From Eutypa lata (Eukaryota; Ascomycota; Sordariomycetes; Xylariales; Diatrypaceae): a stretch of 64,000 bases of DNA. The first letter of the stretch is position 1, and every line of letters starts with the position of its first letter. Of this stretch, positions 32,817 through 44,772 are shown piece after piece. Location of the stretch: positions 4,340,001 through 4,404,000 of the forward strand of contig JAKULF010000004.1 of the NCBI GenBank assembly GCA_022661535.1. Direction: 5' to 3'. The notes under the pieces were generated by a model. That model searched no databases and was not told the DNA's origin. It worked only from the letters and a program-made list of their open reading frames with translations. Made by a program: the position numbers and the translations under genes.

Positions 32817-33602
32817 GTGCCGGTCAGTTCGGTAGTGCCAACCCGACGGCACAGATTCAACGACCCTAGAGTCCAGTTATCTAAAATCAGGCCTTATCGC
32901 CGCATCTTGGACCAGTTTCGTGAGGCTCCAAAGGCCGGGCTCATCATGGAGCATGGGAAACATATGGTGGTTGACCCTCACGGCAGCAGATACGAAACTC
33001 GACCCCGTTCACGGCCCTGACAGCAGCCTAGAGTCATCTGTGATTTGACATATTTCGAGGTCAATGGTCGATGGCCGACCAAGGCCGTTTCGGCTGTCCA
33101 GATGGACATGGAGGCGGGCATGGAGATGGATGATCTCCGCCATGAAAACGCGGGATTTCAAATCGCGCATGCATTAGCTCAGGCGAGACAACCCATTCCA
33201 GCCGATACCATACATCAAATCATTCCATCAAGTCCGACCTCGGCTCTCACATCAGACCCGAAAGCTATTGAGCTGGGTGTGGACGATCTGGGGTCGGGCC
33301 CAGTCTCGGAGATGAGATTTAGCGGGAGTCTGTCGACGGGACCGCCGATTACGGTTTCGATGTTCGTCATCTTTACTGTCACATATACATTGTCACTCGA
33401 AGTGAATCCCAGGTCAGCACAGCGAAGATTACCCCGAACATCTCCTGGAACATGGTCTGCCCAACTTCCTTCAATCCCCCCTTATGCTTTCCAAAACACT
33501 TTGGTTTCGTTCTGGATACAGCCAACGGGCTTGTATGGTACAGCCAATGGGCTTGTAAGATATAACCAACGGTATTGTGAGATATCGCCAACGGGCTTAT
33601 AG
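32817..33602 (+). pseudogene. two adjacent unidentified frames
   Basis: 32817-33020 and 33045-33602 are open in sequence, the second carrying AVQMDMEAGMEMDDLRHENA and ending in translated 22-bp repeats (33519-33606). No domain recognised. The join between them shows no clear intron. Listed because composition is protein-like over 185 codons. Confidence 0.22.
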
Positions 33603-33606
33603 AAAC
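33519..33606. repeat. 22-bp tandem repeat, four units
   Basis: CAGCCAACGGGCTTGTATGG and three following 22-bp variants at 33541, 33563 and 33585 share CCAAYGG..TTGT. Differences are mostly transitions (C/T, G/A). A related word, CAGCCAACGGCCAACGGGCC, appears at 36697-36716. Confidence 0.8.
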
Positions 33607-34278
33607 CTTGCAGGCTTTCAAGGCCGAGTGGCATCGCGTTTCCCGGTTCCGTCTGTTATGCATGTCCACTTTGGACTTCTCGGTTTCGTCGCTTTCGTTG
33701 TCCAATGGCAACAGATGAGCTTCGACCTGAGCCACGGAGGCTTAAGAATAGTCTCATACAGAGCATTGCCATCTACGGGAAGCGCCCGAGATCTCCCCCT
33801 TTCGCGTTGCGAAGACTGGAGCCCAGCTGGATTTCGACCACGCCAAATCTCATCTCGAGCATGTCTGCACGGCCCTTACTTCTCGCCAGTACGTTGACAC
33901 GAACCCATACCATCTGAAGCGCAAGACCCAAGTCTCCCTTTAAGGTCCTTCGATGACCAAGTCGACAGTCGTTCTTCCCGTTGCTTTCCCAACCCACCTT
34001 CGACGGTTCGAAGGAGCCCGGGTCTGGTATTCCGAGAAGAATGCGACGAAGGATGCCCGCTTTCCAAGCCTTTGCATCCTTATATGTCGCCGGACTAATT
34101 AATAATCACCTAATACCTTTGAAGCAAGAACTGGAAGGCGTAGAGGTGAGATCTGCGCAGTTCGGTGCCAGTCAACTCTGGAATCCCTGGCCCCACAAAG
34201 GGAAAACAAGAAAAGCTAGGGGGGGAAGAAAAAGGGACAGGGACGAGCTTCTGTTTCCAAACACCGGCAAGTCTATGA

Positions 34279-34776
34279 ATGAGACTATTGTACAATTATG
34301 TACTTTATATTGTGCGACTAGGAATGTCTCCCCCTCCTGGCTATCCGGCACCATCTGGGCATGGTGACATATTGCAGCGAGTGGTCGCTTCGAGACCTCT
34401 GTGGGAGCTCGGATTCACACCCGAGGAGGTCTATGATCTATATTGGGCCCGAGGCTTCCACTCCTCTGCCCCACCAGGAAAGCCTACTGCCAGCGGGAGA
34501 TTTGGTCCTGTAGCATATCCCCGCGATTGCGTTGCAATTAGGCATTACCGCCCATTCCGCTTCACCCACAAGATGGTCAATAGATGGTTTAAGGGTCGCA
34601 CCATCTTAATCGGAAATGCTGCTCATGTATTCCCACCTTTCGGTAGACAAGGCATCGCATGTTGTGTGGCGGACTCCTACTAGTTGGCCTAGCGGTTATT
34701 CTTGTCGCTTAGGCTTCCAGCTGTCGACGAAGACCTGTCGAACAAGATTCAACGTGTCTTATGTGGACAGAGCTAA
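34279..34776 (+). pseudogene. FAD-binding monooxygenase relic, copy 2
   Basis: The frame contains ASGRFGPVAYPRDCVAIRHY, then FTHKMVNRWFKGRTILIGNA, then AHVFPPFGRQGIACCVADSY. This is the C-terminal FAD-domain stretch of phenol-hydroxylase-like aromatic monooxygenases. It then hits TAG, LA, TAG before continuing RLFLSLRLPAVDEDL. Compared with copy 1 at 5963-6151, CAC-CAG has become TAC-TAG and TGG has become TAG: CpA to TpA changes on each strand, the hallmark of RIP. The FAD-contact Asp of GDAAH is Asn here. Clearly dead, and more damaged than copy 1. Confidence 0.75.
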
Positions 34777-36736
34777 GCTCGGAGAGTACGTTGGCTACCC
34801 TAACTAAAGGAGCATTAACGTCTACAACAGCGCCTTGAAAGCAACGCTTCAAGCTTGTTAGAGTATAACCCATTTTCCTGACGGCCGCGGAGTCTCGCAA
34901 GCCAAGATGAGCTCTTATGAGACTCGGTTTCTACTGTTGTAAATTTTGTCCGCCGGGACTTGTGTCCGTTTCACCACATTCTTTATCCCCGTCCGATGCT
35001 TTACCCGATAGAAAAGCCGAAGCAGGCCAAGCAAACTCCAATGCCTAGTCTGGCTACCGGAAATGACATCGGGATCAAGACCCGCCATTCCGGTGGCTCC
35101 TGCCGCAGCTAGTCGCATCATCCCGGTGGACTATGCTATGATAGAGCCAGTGGGTGATCATCTGCAGCTCCAAAAACAGCAGTACGGACCCTTTGACTTC
35201 ACTACTACTGGGCCACGAAGCTCGGCGATGGTGTTTTAGCAGCCGTGTCAGATATTTTCTCTGTATATTTTCCCTCACTGCTAACGAAGCATGGGAATTC
35301 ACTACCAAGTTTCTCCTTTCATTCAACTAAACAACTGAAAAAGACAATGGTTACTCGGCAAAACTGGAATCAGGACCATTAACGACCTGCTTCAGAGCAT
35401 TCTGGACTGTCTCATATGCTAGCCATGGACGCCAGACAATTCCCTCTCTCTTGTTGAGCCTGGGGCTCCTACTTAGTGCCGGTGCCTGGTAGAAAGCTGC
35501 GATGGCATGGTAAAAGGGATGCCAGGAGCTGTTCATGAGAGCACCCTCAATCTCAAATCCCAACCTGAAGCTTAAGGTTTCACCTAATGAGATGGGCACC
35601 TTAGAGGCAGAGCATTACAGCTCTTAGCAGCCCACCCATCTTTCGACAGAAAAGCTTGGGCTTGGGCCGTCCGACCATAGACTGCAGCTCTTGACAGTCC
35701 CCCCTTCCAAGTATGGAAGAAGAAGTTCAAGAACAGCTACGAGGACGCTGAGAGGTGCTCAGCCCCCGCACCCATGTTTCTCTCTTTGTTTGTTTCTCTT
35801 ACTTCCAACTTCTCTATTCCCCCTCATATTTACCATCCTAGCCTCGGATAGGGGTCACTGACTTGATGGTCATGTGTACCTACGCGTGAACCTCCCAGGG
35901 TGGACGGTCATTTCCGGTGTCAACCAATGATCATCGATTATGAGGTGGCCGCAAGCGCAGCGCGGGATTAGCAGCAGTCAAAGCAACTGTAGCATCTACA
36001 GCAGCAGTAGCAGAGACAAGCAACAGCACCAGACGTTCTTCGACTCTGACTCGAGGCCAAAGAACAACTCTTCACCGTGGCATCAGAGCAACCACTTGAA
36101 GGAAAAAGCTCTACGCGTGGCTAATGATCTCCTGGGTTTTTAGTGAGCCCCAAAGACCTGACCGAGAGTGATTCATCAGAGGGGAGGTATGTTTGACTAC
36201 ACCATATACAGCGGTAATCAAGCGGCATTGAAGTCAAGGCCGACAGTTGTAATGAATGATTTGTTTACGGATTGACTAATTATCCCATAAAGATTTCTAA
36301 GAGAAGCCAACATCAACTCAATTAATAGGCTATACCTCGACGATAGAGTGTCTTGAGTAGAAGATGGTGGCAGGGGTGCTACATCTGCACTTGAAACTCT
36401 CTGCGTGCCGTATGCAACGCGATGCAATTGCGGAGGCTAATCGCCTAGAGTCTACCGAGACTTCTTCCCTTCGAATACTGTCTTGAGTAGTATACTGGCT
36501 AGGCTATCTCATGCCGTGAGTGTATGACGGAATCCCCTGTGGGCATTACCGATGGCGAGAACAGCGCCCCCTCTCATACTCTGAGGTGACTATATGTCAG
36601 CGCCTCGTGTGATGCGAGCAGGAAACGACGCCAGTTCTGGCAATGCAGGGGGGACGACCGTATAACCGTCGTTCGGACTCTCGTTCGGACTCCGATACAG
36701 CCAACGGCCAACGGGCCACCGGCGCATAACGAGAAC
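34777..36736. other. mosaic spacer
   Basis: No family recognised. A CAGCAG-type short run lies at 35970-36030 and a CGTTCGGACTC duplication at 36672-36690. Short frames on both strands appear to be decayed sequence. Confidence 0.3.
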
Positions 36737-36865
36737 GGCGAGGAGATTCAGACACAGAATATCAGCATTCCTGCTGATATGGTTGGCTGCGTCATCGGAC
36801 GTACCGGAAGCAAGATCAGCGAAATTCGCAGAGATCTTTCAAGCCGAATAAAGATGGCTAGTACT
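36737..36865 (+). pseudogene. KH-domain fragment (PCBP/Pbp2-like)
   Basis: Encodes GEEIQTQNISIPADMVG, then CVIGRTGSKISEIRRDLSSR, IKMAS. This is the first half of a type I KH domain with its GxxG loop (GRTG). It strongly resembles the last KH domain of fungal Pbp2/Hek2/Rnc1-type poly(rC)-binding proteins. The sequence then diverges to unrelated residues, and no other KH repeat is nearby. A second RNA-binding-protein family thus contributed fragments to this region. Confidence 0.7.
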
Positions 36866-37039
36866 ATCTTACAGCAGCCGTGCCGTCCCCTCGAGTGGGG
36901 TCCTTGTCGAGGAGAAGACTTTAGGCCATGTGTCCGTCACTCTCTTTCTCTCGAATATTCCCATCTCGTTGGCCAGACCCAGCCGTTCGGCCAACCGGAA
37001 CCTATTCGGGAGTAAAGGTCTCCCGCAAAGCACGTGGAG

Positions 37040-37311
37040 GGTGCTCCTGGTTCAACTTGTGCGGCAGCGCACGATCTCACCGCGACGCTCCACAGCCTCT
37101 CCCAGGATCCGCGTCCGGACTGGTCATGGGCGGGCGAGCCTTTGCTACATTACTACCCAAGATCCCGGAAACAACAGAGATGCAAGAGAGGGGAAGCAAA
37201 GATCGCAAAACTCCTGATAGCCGCTGGGCTGGGGACAGAGGAAGCAGCAGAGACATAAGGGGAGACAGTGAAGGTCGCAAAGCTATTAATAGCCGCCGAG
37301 CTCCTGTTTGA
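37040..37311 (+). pseudogene. ankyrin-like fragment
   Basis: Frame 37040-37258 carries AKIAKLLIAAGLGTEEAAE, and after its stop KVAKLLIAAELLFEEHS continues. The two units are 66 bp apart. AKLLIAAG is typical of an ankyrin helix pair, but the conserved TPLH turn is absent. Tentative. Confidence 0.3.
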
Positions 37312-37904
37312 GGAGCACTCGCTCCCCACTTACTAGTTACTGGGGTCCTGCCTGTCTCGATATCCTAGATCGTGACGAAATCCTAGAAGAGCCCTATCCC
37401 TATCACATAGGTGAGGAACAATCATATTTGTGTTAAGCAAAGATTTCCTACAACCAAATCTTAGGATTGACCAAACCTCAACAACATTATACTCTCATTG
37501 GCATTAATAACCAGAAACGTCGTCTTCTCCAGGTAACCGAACTACCAGCAACATGGTCGTGTTCTTGTCCTCAATAACCAGAAAAACACATTCGTCCCTT
37601 TGCGCCATAAGTCCTTCGAAGGCACGATCAATTGCGTCTTGTAACGACACCACCTCGAAGCTCTGGGATTGCGAAAACCCCCCTTGGCTTTTACTATCAC
37701 TATTGTCACTACGATGACTAGTTTTGCAACTCCGATTGCTACTACTCGTCTCCTACGTCAGCGCTTTCAGTAATAGACCTTTTCTGCTTCCCCTTCAGCA
37801 CCGGCTAACGAGATCTCAAGCAGTGTAACGAGGATAACAACATGGAGGTGCCTCTTCGTCGAAAGAGAAGGGTCAAGCACTCATCCGACAGCAGGGCGCT
37901 CTAG

Positions 37905-38229
37905 ATTGGCAAAGCCATTCGGGGCCTCCTGGAGACAATCGCCTACAATGGAACCTTTGAAACCTCGGACAAAACGCTCCACTGGGTAAGAGTGTAATGG
38001 ACAACTATTCCACTTCGCAGCTAACGCAATACAGGAAAGCTCACTGCTCTCCATACTACAACCGCCCAAGGGAATTTCCGAACTCTACTCCGGTAGTTAT
38101 CTGGAAGTGCTTGTCTACGTGTCACTACCTGCCCCATCACCCGCCAGAATTCGGAAAAAGATAATGCAGTGGAGGGACGAACACAGATGTCCGTTCCAGT
38201 CGAGGACGCCAGAGGTGCCTCCCAGATGA
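37905..38229 (+). pseudogene. two-exon fragment of unknown family
   Basis: Exon 37905-37985 (IGKAIRGLLETIAYNGTFET..) joins exon 38035-38229 (SSLLSILQPPKGISELYSGS, YLEVLVYVSLP..) across a 49-base intron (GTAAGA..GCTAAC..ACAG, phase 0). A TAG immediately precedes the first exon in frame, so the 5' part is lost or decayed. The branch point and in-frame join make the splice credible. Family not recognised. Confidence 0.4.
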
Positions 38230-38252
38230 AGTCTGTACCAGGAAAGGAATTC

Positions 38253-38410
38253 AGAGAAAAGAAAAAGAAAGAAGGAAAAAAATAAAAAAATAAAAAAATA
38301 AAAAAATAAAAAAATAAAAAGATAAAAAGATAAAAAAAGGAAAAAGGAAAAAGGAAAAAGAAAAAAAGGGAAAAGAAAAAATAAAAGAAATATATAAAAA
38401 ATAAGAAAGG
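38253..38410. repeat. A-rich tract with AAAAAAT repeats
   Basis: About 160 bases containing A/G runs and five or more AAAAAAT-type heptamers in tandem (38280-38320), followed by AAAAAGG repeats. Resembles the tract at 26350-26512 in length, strand and composition. It begins just after the stop of the two-exon fragment. Confidence 0.7.
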
Positions 38411-38606
38411 GAAGTAGAGGAGGGAGATGGGGAGGAGGAGGAGTAGGCGTGGAAGGGTGGCGGAGGTGGGTATGTGTCGGTCTGATCGCACTACCCATGG
38501 CTGATATCAAAACCACCATAATCACCGTCTGGAAGCCCTTGGTTTGCCCGCTATGCCCTAGCGAAGGCTACAGTGTGCCGGATAGCGATGCTCGAAAAAC
38601 CAAAGA

Positions 38607-39260
38607 GTGCACTATTATGTCGAAGGTGCCGGTGCCGATTTCATTCGGACACAAAGGCTGGACTCCCTTCTGTGGGACTACGACGGCCGAGTCTGCACCC
38701 ACTACGAGATGCATCTCTTCCGCGCTGCGTGCGTCAACGGGGATTTGTTAGGCTTCCTAATGATGGAGTGGACGTACCCTCAGGACACCACGAAAGTCAT
38801 CTCATCCGCTATGGTCTTCGGCATTTTAGGAGCTCACTTGGCCTGGGTCTCCATGGCCAAGTCTTTCCCTTCGGCACTTACGGCAACCCCGACGACTCTT
38901 CCAGCCACAAAACTGGCGGAGATGCAGGAAAAGGCAACGCTGAAGCTTAATCTCATCAATGAGATCCAGGCGGGAAGGTGAGTGATCTCGGCTCCGTTAT
39001 GGTCTGGCCTGGCCTGGCCTGGCCTGGCCTGCTGCCAAAGATCCAGTTGAGACCAAACATGCAGCCAAGGGCCGCTAAATGATCACCTTGTAGTAGGTTC
39101 TTCACTCCATTACCTCACACCCCTCTAGAGACTAAACTAACCTCTCACAACAGCGTACATAACCTGGTAAAGGAGGGAATTGAAAGCATTATTCCTGTTA
39201 TGCTCATCCCATCCAAGAGCTATTTGCACTGGGCCTTGGGCGGAGGAGAGAATCGAACAA
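38607..39260 (+). pseudogene. unidentified fragment, possibly spliced
   Basis: Frame 38607-38980 (VEGAGADFIRTQRLDSLLWD, YDGRVCTHYEMHLF..) ends at INEIQAG, followed by GTGAGT at 38980. After a segment holding the GGCCT repeat, CTCACAACAG at about 39145-39154 precedes VHNLVKEGIESIIPVMLIPS. If this is an intron it is about 170 bases. Composition is protein-like; no family recognised. Confidence 0.3.
39004..39030. repeat. CTGGC pentanucleotide repeat
   Basis: Five perfect tandem CTGGC units inside the possible intron of the 38607-39260 fragment. Confidence 0.9.
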
Positions 39261-41230
<1,970 letters not shown>

Positions 41231-41234
<4 letters not shown>

Positions 41235-41330
41235 CGTACTCACGGTCGCGAGAGTGCCACGCACTCACCGTCGCGGGAGAGCCGCGTATTCACGGTCGCG
41301 AGAGTCCCCCGAACTCACCGTCGCGAGACT
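41231..41330. repeat. 50-bp direct repeat made of ~25-bp halves
   Basis: Two exact-length 50-bp units start at 41231 and 41281 with GCCGCGTAYTCACGGTCGCG. Each contains two related halves, ACTCACGGTCGCGAGAG and ACTCACCGTCGCG. The TCGCGA words make short palindromes. Confidence 0.85.
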
Positions 41331-41882
41331 CATTACCCAGTGATGGTGATCTTCCTCTGCCTGGTATTTGTTAGTTACTTCATGAGAAGACGCTTCTGGG
41401 GAAACGGTGAAGGGTAAAAGTAAAGGGGACGAAGAACCGTTTAGGTAGGAGTCGACGAGGGTGATGCGTTCGGTGATGCGAATGGCACCGAGACAAATTA
41501 TGTCGTCAACCAGAACAATCCCCAGCAGATCTTCCACCCTGCGCAGGGGGTCGGGAGTAATGGGGATTTGTTGATGTTGTAGGGTTGTACTGCTGTTGGG
41601 GCGCCTAATACCAGCTCAGCGAGATGGATAAACCTGAGCACCGGCAGACAGCCGTTCTTGTTTTCAGAGTCGTCCTGAAGCACTGTGGACTCACCACAGT
41701 GATGGCCACCGACCCTACCATCGACCGCCCAGCAGAAGGAACCTGCTCCTGCTAGCAAACCAATGGCGACTTGCGCCCGGTCGTTGAGTCACGCCTACTA
41801 GTTAGGAAAGAGGCCTTCGAGGCCAAAACTGGCCAATAATGGCTGTGAGATTCAGGTTTAGGGAGCTGGATCCCACGCCAAA

Positions 41883-42056
41883 GAGCTCAAGGCCTGCCTT
41901 GAAGACTTGCCTGTCCTTGCTATAGCTATTCATCCAAGAGCAAAGAAGTTCCGCGAAGATATGGCTGAGCAGCATTCCCAGATGCTACTTGCGATCATGA
42001 GACCTATGCGTCACGGACGAGATAGCTCTGGAGGATGTTACTCATCTCGTTACTAG
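41883..42056 (+). pseudogene. IHPRAKKFRED fragment, copy 2
   Basis: Encodes ELKACLEDLPVLAIAIHPRA, then KKFREDMAEQHSQMLLAIMR, to a TAG at 42054. Paralogous to 30641-30739. This copy keeps more of the upstream segment. It lies about 11 kb from copy 1 in the same orientation. Confidence 0.5.
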
Positions 42057-42403
42057 GTCGAGCTTAGCCACCCGCATCATCGGTACTAAGGCACCGTCCG
42101 ACGGCTACCGAGCCTAGGAAGGAGAACATAGAAGGGATCCGAAAGGAGAGAGATGGCAGGGGGAAGAAGAGGCTAGTGGTCCTCCTTATGGTGGTCAGTG
42201 GAAGGGCTCAGCCCACCTCTGTACCATCCCTGATTGGACTCTGGGCGAAGAGCTGGGAGCTGGGGATGATGAAGGCAGGAATGGCCATTCGGTGATCTTC
42301 ATCGCTGGAGATCCAAGGAACGCCTGAAGGCATTCAGGGGCCCAGTGGTGCCACCTGCATCACTACTTCTCTCCTGACATCTTCTTCCCAACCACACCAT
42401 CCC

Positions 42404-42455
42404 TTCCATGCTTTATCAACCCCTTTTATGCTTTATGAACCCTTTTCATACTTCC
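42404..42455. repeat. 19-20-bp CATGCTTT array, short
   Basis: TTCCATGCTTTATCAACCCC, then TTTTATGCTTTATGAACCC, then a weaker TTTTCATACTTCCC. Unit spacing is 19-20 bp. Same motif as 16931 and 43000; more degenerate here. Confidence 0.6.
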
Positions 42456-42696
42456 CAATTCTCCCATACATTTCTCTGGTGCCAGGCTGCCAAAGTGGCA
42501 TTGGGAAGTCCACCTGTGCCCGGGAATCCGCAGCCACATTGCAATCCATGCCATCGGAATGTTTTATTCCGTAGACTGTATGACTTCGCAGCGATGAATA
42601 ACGGGAAGGGCCGGTTCTGCGGCCTGCGTGACCAGGTTTCATCAGGTGTGTTTATCAAACAGCAGCATACGGGGGAAGCTAATGATAAGTAGCAAG

Positions 42697-43503
42697 CGCT
42701 GCCATTTCTCAATGGACAACGGTGCCGTCTGCGGCCATGCCGTTTCAACCGAGGCTGAACCTATTCGCCACTTGAACGCCTACATGCTTCCTGAACAGTC
42801 AAAAGGCAAGGTCCGTCGTAAATGGAACCACGAGGTCGATCGCGCCAATCGCTGCGCCAATCCCGGAAGGTCAGGGATGCTAGCCACATGGTCGACGGAC
42901 CTTCCTCCGCTAGTAGCGCCAACGTGGACGAGGAGAACTATGATGACTGTGGCCGCCGGGCCCTCCTAACCTGGCCCTCCTGCCAAGCTGTTTCAAACCT
43001 TCCATGCTTTTTCAAAACTTCCATGCTTTTTCAAACCTTCCATGCTTTTTAAACACTCTCATGCTTTTTCAACACTAATGGCGACGAAAGAAACCAAGAC
43101 CAAGCTCGTCAAAAGAGCCGGTGATCCTGTGAACCACAGCCGCCAGAAAACCGCTTGCCCCGACTGTGGGAAGCAGGTGGTCTCTCTATCGAGCCACCGA
43201 ACAAATGCACACAACCCGAGTTCGCAGCGAGCGAAGGATAGAACGGACGGACCGGGGGTCAAGTGCAGATCCTCGGAGTGCACGCAGGTGCAAAAAAACT
43301 ACCTGAGTTTCGAGCACCACTATCGAACTCACTACGACATGGAGAATATCGAGGAAAGTCCGTACGGAAACCTCCTACAAGGGCCCCATGGGCCCAATTC
43401 CCATGCTTTATCCTTAAACATCCCAAGGGATCATCTACAGCCAACCAGCGTTGTCAGCCTCGGTAGCAATGGAGACGTCCATACTGCGCACTTGCAGCTC
43501 TGA
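42697..43503 (+). pseudogene. C2H2-type zinc-finger protein relic, interrupted by a repeat array
   Basis: Three finger-like modules. 42697-42790 reads CHFSMDNGAVCGHAVS with IRHLNAY (the last His is lost). After the 43000 array, a frame starting MATKETKTKLVKRAG at 43078 has CPDCGKQVV with HRTNAH, then CRSSECTQVQ with HHYRTHY. The spacing fits degenerate C2H2 fingers as in fungal regulators. The repeat array lies between the first and second modules. The ATG at 43078 could still open a 142-codon protein, so a small functional gene is not excluded. Confidence 0.4.
42998..43075. repeat. 19-bp TTCCATGCTTT array, four units
   Basis: Units start at 43000, 43019, 43038 and 43057 (the last as TCTCATGCTTT), exactly 19 bp apart, each followed by TTTTCAAAAC-like linker. 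It ends three bases before the ATG of the zinc-finger frame. Confidence 0.85.
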
Positions 43504-44352
43504 TAATCCGGGGAATCCCCATGGCAAGAGAGAGACCAAGACGTCCAACACCACGGTTTCTGCTACTGCATTTGTGGCATCACATTCACGGGTGGCCGAG
43601 GGAGACAGCAACGCCACGCAGAGGGCCAGGTCATCCAGTGCAGTCATTTTAGATTAACCTTAGGAATACCTGTGGGCAGGTCTTTAAGACCGAGAGAAAG
43701 CTGGTAGGTACCTGAACAGCCACCTACAGCTCAACGGCTTCAAACCCAGTGGTCAGATTCGCTGTGGTAGCGTTGGGATGGCGGGCGAGACATCGGAACC
43801 CGCCAAAGTCGTGGGGGTTTTATAGATGCAGAGGCCAAGCGCAGTGATGTTCGTTGATTGGAGACCGGCAACACGGTAACGGGACTCTGTCCTGCGATCC
43901 CATTTCACCGGTCATCCAGTGGCGTGAACCTGCGGGATCTTGCCTGTTAATTGGGATCGTGATCCGAATTTCAGAAAGGGCAAAAAGACCATGGTTGGGT
44001 ATCCGGGGTCCCTGACCACTTCTGATTGCGACAAATCGTCAGCCTGATCGAGGCAGGATGTCGAACGAGAGGAATACATCCACGTTCGAGGTCGACGGAC
44101 CACGGCGTACGATCGGGTCACCGGACCAGTCTTATCTTGCTCGCAGCAAAGAAACCATCTGAAGACAAGTCTGCGGAGACAGTGTCTCGTCTTCCCACTA
44201 TCCTCAAGTGGCGAGTAAAAGGCTTCTGTGGTACAGCCGCGAACACCCATGCAGAGAAAGCAGCCAATCAGGTGGTGGTGGTTGGGGGGGTTGAGGAAAG
44301 TGTACACTTTAGAATCATCTTCCATTCTTAGTGCAGAACATTCCCACAAGAT

Positions 44353-44772
44353 TTGTTCGTGACTATGGCAGTTATGGTAGAGGGAAGAGCCTATACCATG
44401 GCGGAGGCTAGTCCAGAGCGACTAGATGCCTGTGGACTACAATTGTCAGAAGACCATATGTATGTATCTGCTTCTTGCGATTGCGGACAAGGCAGAACCC
44501 AACGAGAAGGGCAATTCGGCAGGGTGAAGAAGGGCTACTGGGGAGCCGTGGAGCAGGAGATGAATTCGAAGAACCACACGTTCCCCAAGGACGTGTTGCA
44601 GTTAGTTCAACTTGATAGGACAAAACTAGTTGTCTCCAAATTCGATGATCATATTCACTGCTGTGTTGGTATTCACGGCTGTGTCAGCAGTCACTGCCAT
44701 GCGAGTCCAGTAATAGTGTTTTCTGGCCAATCTTTGGTTGCTGGATTTTGTATCCCTGACAAGTTATGTTGA
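44353..44772 (+). pseudogene. unidentified frame at right edge of mosaic
   Basis: A 139-codon frame with MYVSASCDCGQGRTQREGQF, then VKKGYWGAVEQEMNSKNHTF. The second half is cysteine- and histidine-containing but irregular. No family recognised. Sequence to the right becomes ordinary spacer. Confidence 0.25.

Noticed and set aside
38021..38525. Two minus-strand frames rich in Phe, Leu and Tyr resembling membrane proteins
   Set aside because: The hydrophobicity is produced by the A-rich tract at 38253-38410 read in reverse.
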